Shown piece after piece: positions 57,796-64,000 of a DNA stretch of 64,000 nt. The notes under the pieces are model-generated. The model did not search any database. It saw nothing but the letters and a program-made list of their open reading frames with translations, and was not told where the DNA came from. Each line of letters opens with the position of its first letter. Position 1 is the stretch's first letter. Source of the DNA: Aquilaria yunnanensis (Eukaryota > Streptophyta > Magnoliopsida > Malvales > Thymelaeaceae); the NCBI GenBank assembly GCA_039654915.1, contig CM077599.1, positions 66,268,501 through 66,332,500 on the forward strand. Direction: 5' to 3'. Both the position numbers and the translations under genes were made by a program.

Positions 57796-58620
57796 ATGGC
57801 ACAAAACACATCGACATTTTCATTACGATCGATCCTTGAGAAGGAAAAACTGAATGGGACCAACTTGCTCAAATGGTACCGAAATTTGAGGATAGTCCTC
57901 AAGCAAGATGGAAAGGCTCATGTCCTAGAGCAGCCCATTCCGAATGAGCCTGCTGCTACTGCTCCAGAAGCTGAAAGGGATGCTCACAAGAGGCATTTTG
58001 ATGATGTTTTGGATGTTGCTTGTCTCATGCTTATTACCATGGAATCTGAGCTTTAAAAGCAACATGAAAACGTGAGGGCGTTCGATATGATTGAACATGT
58101 CAAAATGCTCTTCCAAGAACAAGCTAGGCATGAGATATTTGAGACCTTTAAGGCATTGTTTTAGTGCAAAATGCCTGAGGGAAGTCCAGTGGGTCCTCAT
58201 GTGCTCAAGATGATTGGGTACATTGAGAATCTTGAGAGTTTAGGATTTGCTCTTCAAAAAGAGTTGGCTGTTGATGTAGTCTTGCAATTGTTGCCCGAAA
58301 GCTACAGTCAGTTCATCATGAACTATAACATGAATGACCTTGACAAGTCCCTCCCTGAATTGCTTAACATGTTGAGAACTGCTAAGCAAAACCCTAAGAA
58401 GGCTAAGCCCATTTTGATGGTTCAAAAGGGCAAGGGAAAGGGAAAAGCCAACAAGAAAAAGGATAAAGCTCAAGGAAAGTCAAATGCTAATTCTTCTTTA
58501 GTTGCACTGAAACCATCTGGTGATGTGGCAAAGGAAGGGGAGTGGTTCCATTGTAAGTAACTTGGACACTAGAAGCGCAACTACAAGCTCTATCTTGAAG
58601 AACTTGCTAAGAAGAAAGGA
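57796..58620 (+). pseudogene. Copia gag (UBN2-type) with zinc knuckle
   Basis: Starts MAQNTSTFSLRSILEKEKL, then GTNLLKWYRNLRIVLKQDGK, DVACLMLITMESEL, a stop at 58054, and MLFQEQARHEIFETFKAL. A second stop is at 58162, then VLQLLPESYSQFIMNYNMND and a Lys-rich stretch (KGKGKANKKKDKAQGK). The knuckle reads FHCK-stop-LGH-stop-KRNYKLYLEEL, so two key positions are now stop codons (58558 and near 58570). Role: capsid protein of the virus-like particle. Confidence 0.83.
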
Positions 58621-60311
58621 AGTAAGACTCCCACTTCAGGTATTCTTGTTATAGAGGCTAACATTTCTACTTCCTTATCTTGGGTATTGGATACTGGATG
58701 TGGATCTCACATTTATGCAAATGTGCAGGTTCTAAGTAGGAGTAGAAAATTGGCCCGAGGTGAAATGGACCTACGTGTTGGAAATGGAGCAAGGGTTGCT
58801 GCCTTAGCCATAGGGACTTCTGTTCTCACTTTGTCTAGTGGATTAGTTTTAGAATTAGACAACTGCTACTTTGTGCCTACTATTAGTAGAAATTTGATTT
58901 CTATTTCTTATTTGGACAAGAAAGGTTTTTCATTTACAATAAACAACAAATGTTATTTTATTTATTTGAATGAAATTTTTTATGGTAGTGCTCAACTTGG
59001 CAATGGTTTGTATGTTCTAGAACTCAAAAATTCAATCTATAATGTGAATACCAAGAAGGTCAGATTGAATTATTCGAACCCGACCTATCTCTGGCACTAT
59101 CGTCTGGGCCATATAAATTAGACCCGCATATCCAAGCTCCATAAGGATGGACTATTGGACTAATTTGATTTTGAATCGTATAAGCCATGTGAGTCATGTT
59201 TATTGGGCAAGATGACCAAAGCCCCATTCACAAGGCAAAGTGAAAGGGCTAAGGACTTACTAGGACTTATACATAGTGATGTATGTGGCCCTATGTCTAC
59301 ACATGCTAGAGGAACCTTCCAATACTTCATTACCTTTACTGATGACTTCAGTAGATATGGCTATGTGTATTTCATGAGACACAAGTAAAAATCCTTTGAA
59401 AAGTGCAAAGAATTCAACAATGAAGTAGAGAATCAACTCGGGATGAACATCAAGGTACTTGGATCAGATCGAGGTGGAGAATACTTAGATCGAGAATTCC
59501 TTGACTATCTAAAGAAGTGTGGTATAGTATCACAACTCACTCTACCTGGTACACCTCAACGGAATGGTGTATTTGAAAGGAGAAATCGAACTCTATTAGA
59601 CATGGTTCAATCTATGATGAGTCAAGCTGACCTTCCAAACTCTTTTTGGGGACATGCTTTAGAGACAACCGCTTTTACACTAAACCGAGTTCCATCTAAA
59701 TTGATTCAAAAGACATCATATGAGATATGGAGTGAGAGACATCCCAGTCTTTCTTTCATGAAGATTTGGGGCTATGATGCTTATGTAGAACGTCAATCAT
59801 CTGAAAAGCTAGGGCCCAAATCTCATAAATGCCTCTTTGTGGGGTATCCCAAAGAAACAAAGGGTTACTATTTCTACAATCTTTTCTGAGCAAAAAGTGT
59901 TTGTTGCTCGAACTGGTGTCTTTATAGAAAAAGAGTTTATCTCTAATGGAACCAGTGAGAGGAAAGTAGAAGTTAAAGAAATTCAAGAACAACAAGGGGT
60001 CATCGAACCTAAAATGGAACCTGAACAGACACCACAAGATGTTGTGGTTCAAGAGTCTGTTCTTGTAGCACAGAGCCCATGTAGGTCTGGTAGGATTCGG
60101 CGTGAGCCTGAGAGATATGGATTTCTCACAACTCACATTGGTGATGTGATGCTTATGGATCAGGATGAGCCTACAACCTACCAACAAGCCATGTCGGGGC
60201 CTGACTTTGAGAAATGGCTAGTGGCCATGAAGTCCGAGATGGAATCCATGTATGAAAACCAAGCATGGACTTTGGTTGATCCACCTAAAGGGGTAAAACC
60301 TATAGGGTGCA
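58621..60311 (+). pseudogene. Copia pol: protease, integrase, start of RT
   Basis: Protease: WVLDTGCGSHI with the DTG intact (58680-58715). Integrase zinc-binding region LWHYRLGHIN...CESCLLGK has stops at 59119 and 59161. The catalytic core has LIHSDVCGPM, FTDDFSRYGYVYFM, LGSDRGGEYLD and NGVFERRNRTLLD (Asp, Asp and Glu all present), with a stop at 59386. A frameshift near 59840-59890 follows GYYFYNLF. The next frame reads VVQESVLVAQSPCRSGRIRR and the RT beginning YQQAMSGPDFEKWLVAMKSE, ending PPKGVKPIGC at the E3 junction. Confidence 0.86.
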
Positions 60312-61341
60312 TGTTACGGCCCTTCTAGAGGGAGGTAAGGACTTTAGAATTTAGTGTAGAAGTTTAATTTAAGTTTACCTAGCAAGAATTAAGAAGTTTG
60401 CCAAAGTTCACTAAGTTCCGACAAGAATAAAGCTCTGAACTAAGTTCAGGGGCAAAATGGTAATTTTGCACCCTGAGTGGCCGGGACAAGTCCCGAGTGT
60501 TTTAAAATGAATTTTTAGAACTTAACTTTTAACCTTAACTCAAACTCAACAAAAAGACAAGAATTTAATCAAGAACTGTTAAGTTACAAAGATGGGGGAC
60601 CTAATTGCACTTAACTTGAAACCTTGGTGGTTTGAGATGTTAAGTGGGGTTTAAGAAGAGGGAAGAAGGGTTTGGAGCTGCATAACCCGTTTTCCAGCTT
60701 CTCCACTCCATTTCTCTCTCAAATTAAGCTTGGAATCAAAAGCTTTTGGTGCCAAAAGGTGCAATTAAGGGTGCATAAGCTTGGAGGATGCATTTTCAAG
60801 CTTGAATCCATGTTTTTCAAGCTTGGAGAGGCGTTTTTCTCCATCCCCTGTTTTTGAACGAGGTATGATTTATGTTCTTGATTGAATTCGTGTTATTTGG
60901 TTGATTGGAAGCTTGGGTTTTGGTTGAAAGATGTATTTTTGATGTTTTAGAGCTTTGTTTTGGTATGGTTTTGTGTAGAACTTTGGAAGCTTGTTTGGAA
61001 GAGGAAGGGTTCGAATTCTTGCTTGTTCTTGGTGTTAAGGTAAGGGAGAAAGTGTTTTTAAGTTGTTGGATTGCTTTTGGATTGAAATGGATTGAGAAAG
61101 TTGAGTAATTTTTGGTTATGGTATGAAGAAACGTTTTTGGGAATTATGATGGACTAGCTAAATTCGAAGCATTGGTTTGATGTTTCTAATGCATCATAGT
61201 TTGGCTTTGATAGTTGGTTTTGTTCCTTGCAACATGTACTTCATGTGTATGAAATTTGGTAACTTTTGATGCATGTTTGCTATATGTATTTGGTTGCCAA
61301 AGTTCGTAGCAGCAAACGGCCAAATTCTGCATTTCTGCAGA

Positions 61342-61421
61342 ATTGGCGACGCGGCGCCAATTGGCCCGAAAATTGGCGACGCGTCGCCAATTCCCTCTTG
61401 CCTTTGGCGACGCGGCGCCAA
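61342..61421. repeat. Three palindromic TTGGCGACGC units in the E3 LTR
   Basis: Units at 61342-61361, 61372-61391 and 61404-61421. The middle one, ATTGGCGACGCGTCGCCAAT, is a perfect 20-bp palindrome. The outer two have GCGGCGCC in the centre (each differs by one central base). They are very GC-rich in an otherwise AT-rich LTR. Confidence 0.88.
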
Positions 61422-61847
61422 CACAAGAAAATGGGGGGTTTGACTTTTTGCTGCGTTGACCCGACCGAGACTACGGAAGGTTCGGAACGTGCCTAAGGGT
61501 CCGAGGATCCCGATGGTACTCCGAGACTTCCGAAAGTCCCACCGGAAGTATGAGTTTTCTTGAACTGTTTGAGGTAAGTAAGTTGCTTAGGCAACAAGTA
61601 AGGAAACAAATGTTGCAATTGAACTTAATTAGCTATCAATAGCTCAGGTGAGAGGTTTAGAACCCTCGTCGGCCTAGCCGTGCCGGAGCCACGAGGCCAC
61701 GAGGCGAAACCTTGTTCATCTAGTTTACATCAAAGAGGCCCTGCGGCCTAGTCTACAAGTCCCATCATAAATTCCCCTGCATAACAACTAGGTGAGAGGT
61801 TCTATGTTTGAATAAGGCTTGCTAAGGTTCGCCCTTGAGCCATATGA

Positions 61848-61950
61848 TAGGTTGCTAAGTGATAGCGCTTGGCCTATATGTCAGGTTGCTAAGTGATTGC
61901 GCTTGGCCTGTATATGTGTCAGGTTGCTAAGTGATTACGCTTGGCCTGAT
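61848..61950 (+). repeat. Three-copy tandem repeat in the E3 LTR
   Basis: AGGTTGCTAAGTGAT(A/T)(G/A)CGCTTGGCCT(G)TATATGTC-like unit of ~34-40 bp, three times in a row. The copies differ by single bases (TAGCGC, TTGCGC, TTACGC). Confidence 0.8.
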
Positions 61951-62783
61951 ACAGAGGACTACTTGAGGAGAGGTCTACCGACCTAGTATATATATATATA
62001 TGACTAGTACCCTCATGCTGTGTGAGCTCGCAGCCAGAGTCCTAGCTTTTTCTTGCAGGTACATCGAAGACCCTTACTGAGAATGTTGAATTCTCACTCC
62101 CTGTTTGTTATGCAGAGTCTGGAGTAGCAGGACCGGATAATCGCTGAGGATTATCACGGTAGTACCTTTTTTTCTGTAAAGGTACGGTAGTTGAGAAACT
62201 TTAAGTTTCTAGCTTGCTTAAGTGTTTAGTTGGTCTGTTGGTCAGGTTGTGGTACTAACTTGCTTCTTCCTTTGGCTGCAGAGCCTAGTAGCACTTGGCA
62301 GAGGACTTGTGAGACTCGCCACTGGGACAGGAGTCCAAAGTGGGAGCTAGGGTAAAAGATCTCAGCAAAGTCTTGTATTTTGATACAGTACTTTATGTTG
62401 CCTCCAGTATTTATGTTATAAAGAGTCCTTGACTCAGGGGATTGTTCTCTGGGTGAGAGCATTAGTTACTTATGTATAAATGCTTTCACGAGCGGTGTAT
62501 GTGTAGTTAATCACTCAAAGGTTGATTTTGATATGCTTTGGCATTTTGTATTTATTTATATAGAATTTTACTTAGCCGGCTAAATGTCTAAGTGATTAAA
62601 TGTTTTATGGTTTTAATAAACCAAGTCAAAGCATAAGTGCATACATATTGCATTTCTAGGTTAATCAACTAGTAGCATTGGATTTAATCCACACACATAA
62701 CCAGCTAGCCAATTACAATCCACCGTGAGACAAACGCTCACAGGGTATCCCGGGCAGGGGCACGGGGATCGTGTCAGTGTTTT

Positions 62784-62795
62784 TGGTATCAGAGC
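62784..62795 (+). other. Primer binding site of E3
   Basis: TGGTATCAGAGC, perfect initiator tRNA-Met type. Confidence 0.88.
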
Positions 62796-62919
62796 TAAGG
62801 GTTTTATTTCATAGATATTGGAGGCTTAGACTGAGATCTAGTAGTAAAGTCCAAGTGCTAGGAAGTTAGTACTGACCAACATCTGGGGAAATGTTGTCTG
62901 GCTGTGGTTGCAGGTTATT

Positions 62920-64000
62920 ATGGTTGATACGAGGTCTGTAACTTCGAGGGGGACTAGGGAACCTGGTGAAGGTTCTAGTGACCCAGTTGTGGCGAGGTTG
63001 GATGAGATATCCAGAGTGCTACAGAGTTTGACTGAGACTATGGCTTAGGTGGCACAGGGTATGAACACTCTTGTAACAGAGATGTTCAGAGATTATGGGG
63101 ACAGAGGTGTTGTCCAGGAGGAAGTTGAGCCACAACAGGAACAGGAAAGGCATGCTGAGCAACAGCAAGTGCCTAGAGCTCAGGAACCTAGAAATCAAGT
63201 TCTTGAGGAGGTTGAGGAACCAGAGATGATGGAGGCTCCAAGGAGGGGAGACACTCCACATCAGATGAGACTGTTAGAGAAATTCAAGACAGTTGATCCA
63301 CCTAGCTTCGACGGGACAGGAGATCCTGATAGAGCAGAGGATTGGTTGTCTGTTATGAACAGACTCTTCACTTGTGGTGGCTATGAGACAGAGCAGAGGA
63401 TGGTTGTAGTACCTTTCTTTCTGAGAGGGAGAGCCAGTCTTTGGTGGTACGACGTGATGGAGTTATTGAGGGAGAGTAATGGTACCCGTCCAGAGCACAA
63501 GAAAAAGGTGCTCAAGTGGACAGACTTCGAGAAGAAGTTCAGACAGAAGTACATTAGTGAAGCTGCACAGGATCAGAGGAGGATCCAGTTTGAGAATCTG
63601 ACACAGGGGGAGATGTCAGTACGAGAGTATGAGCAGCGATACAACTCACTTATCCGGTATGCTCCATATATGTTGGGTAATGATGAGCTGAAAGCCAAGA
63701 AGTTTTCCCAGGGCCTGAAGCCTATTTTCAGGAGGTATATGGCGACAGTTGATATCAGGAGTTATCGCCAGATGGTTCAGAAGGCATTGGCATTGGAAAG
63801 GGAATTCGAGGATTCCAGAGCACCTGTGAAAAAGGTGGAAGCTGGGCCATCTAACTTGGGGAAAAGTGCTGGAAAGCGACCAATGGTAGGGAACCAGGAT
63901 CCATCTAAGAGGAGGAGGACAGGTGTGTGTCCTAGGTGCAGACGGTTCCATGGTGGAAGACCATGTACACTGGGCACAGATATTTGTAATGTCTGTGGTC
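62920..64000 (+). pseudogene. E3 gag, one in-frame stop, truncated by the window end
   Basis: ATG 62920 (MVDTRSVTSRGTREPGEGSS) is in frame with everything downstream; the only interruption is TAG at 63046-63048 (after ETMA). From ATG 63061 the frame is open to the window end. The N-terminal linker is Glu/Gln-rich. The capsid core reads PPSFDGTGDPDRAEDWL, FFLRGRASLWWYDV, KFRQKYISEAAQDQRRI and FENLTQGEMSVREYEQRY. The zinc-knuckle region CPRCRRFHGGRPC begins at ~63927. The stop could be a point mutation, a sequencing error or, less likely, a read-through site; its position in gag, not at a gag-pol border, argues against a programmed one. Confidence 0.85.

Larger units (their letters stand above)
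54865..60311 (+). mobile_element. Ty1/copia retrotransposon, 5' part, interrupted by E3
   Basis: 5' LTR, initiator tRNA-Met primer site, a 1.5-kb leader, gag, protease and integrase, and only the first ~60 residues of the reverse transcriptase. Then E3 begins at 60312, within KPIGC. The rest of RT, RNase H and the 3' LTR are not in the window. The order protease-integrase-RT defines the copia superfamily. Confidence 0.88.
60312..62776 (+). repeat. 5' LTR of E3
   Basis: TG at 60312-60313; the end is taken as ...GATCGTGTCA at 62776, seven bases before the primer site (the end could be a few bases later). Length ~2465 bp. It includes a palindromic GC-rich triplet (61342-61421) and a three-copy tandem repeat (~61848-61950). 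Confidence 0.8.
60312..64000 (+). mobile_element. E3: chromovirus-type Ty3/gypsy element inserted in copia, runs off the window
   Basis: LTR starts TGTTACGGCCC, sharing TGTTACGGC with E1. Primer site TGGTATCAGAGC and gag follow. It is inserted in the copia RT start; the left copy of the duplication should be GTGCA (60307-60311). Its gag is similar in layout to E1/E2 but clearly a different family, with GC-richer, mostly open coding sequence. Confidence 0.87.

Noticed and set aside
63646..63977. Minus-strand open frames at the right end
   Set aside because: Antisense of the E3 gag, which reads through on the plus strand with capsid and zinc-knuckle motifs.
1..64000. A new multi-gene defence or biosynthetic system
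   Set aside because: After the transposable elements, viral remnant and kinase copies are removed, no group of co-oriented unknown genes remains.

Overview
This window is plant nuclear DNA, most likely from a eudicot. It is AT-rich and dominated by plant-type transposable elements: hAT and CACTA DNA transposons, Ty3/gypsy elements of Tat and chromovirus type, Ty1/copia and a LINE remnant. There is also a decayed endogenous plant pararetrovirus. The only open, host-like gene is an intronless receptor-like cytoplasmic kinase at 17295-18602. A broken partial copy of it lies at 10011-10340. I found no rRNA gene, tRNA gene, CRISPR array or bacterial-type operon.

Left part (1-12 kb). A hAT element fills 1-4740; its left end is outside the window. 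It sits inside the integrase region of a Tat-lineage Ty3/gypsy element on the minus strand (4741-~10009). The 5' LTR of that element is in turn inserted in the kinase pseudogene. Just downstream, a 1.5-kb non-autonomous hAT-like element (10459-11961) has 8-bp target duplications and carries a second, long-inverted-repeat element inside it.

Middle-left (12-25 kb). This holds remnants of a caulimovirid-like endogenous pararetrovirus (minus strand, ~12.0-14.0 kb) and a ~2.1-kb inverted-repeat (foldback/MULE-like) element (15058-17147) that ends about 110-150 bp before the kinase start. The kinase gene follows, then a LINE zinc-binding/RNase H remnant (~19.2-19.75 kb) and 2.2 kb of diverged AT-rich repeats (21.4-23.6 kb).

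Right-centre (24.6-54.7 kb). A CACTA (En/Spm) TNP2-like transposase gene begins at ~25.54 kb. It is cut at 26374 and resumes at 49543. The 23.2-kb insert is one chromovirus-type Ty3/gypsy element (E1, plus strand, LTRs ~2.4 kb). E1's 5' LTR carries two further insertions, both apparent solo LTRs. Its pol gene is split by a complete sister element of the same family in opposite orientation (E2, 36363-45763). A CACTA second-gene remnant lies at ~53.7-54.7 kb.

Right end (54.8-64 kb). A Ty1/copia element (5' LTR 54865-56270) has its pol cut at the start of the reverse transcriptase by a third chromovirus-type element (E3, LTR 60312-62776). The gag of E3 runs off the window with a single internal stop and is the best preserved retroelement gene here.

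Inferred order of events: the kinase copy came before the Tat element, which came before the hAT. CACTA came before E1, which came before E2 and the two solo LTRs. Copia came before E3. Almost every element gene has stops, frameshifts or lost catalytic residues, so the elements would depend on helpers elsewhere. I see no convincing undescribed multi-gene system. The strongest points are the base-level nesting, the atypical kinase, the inverted-repeat element at its promoter and the palindromic units in the E3 LTR.
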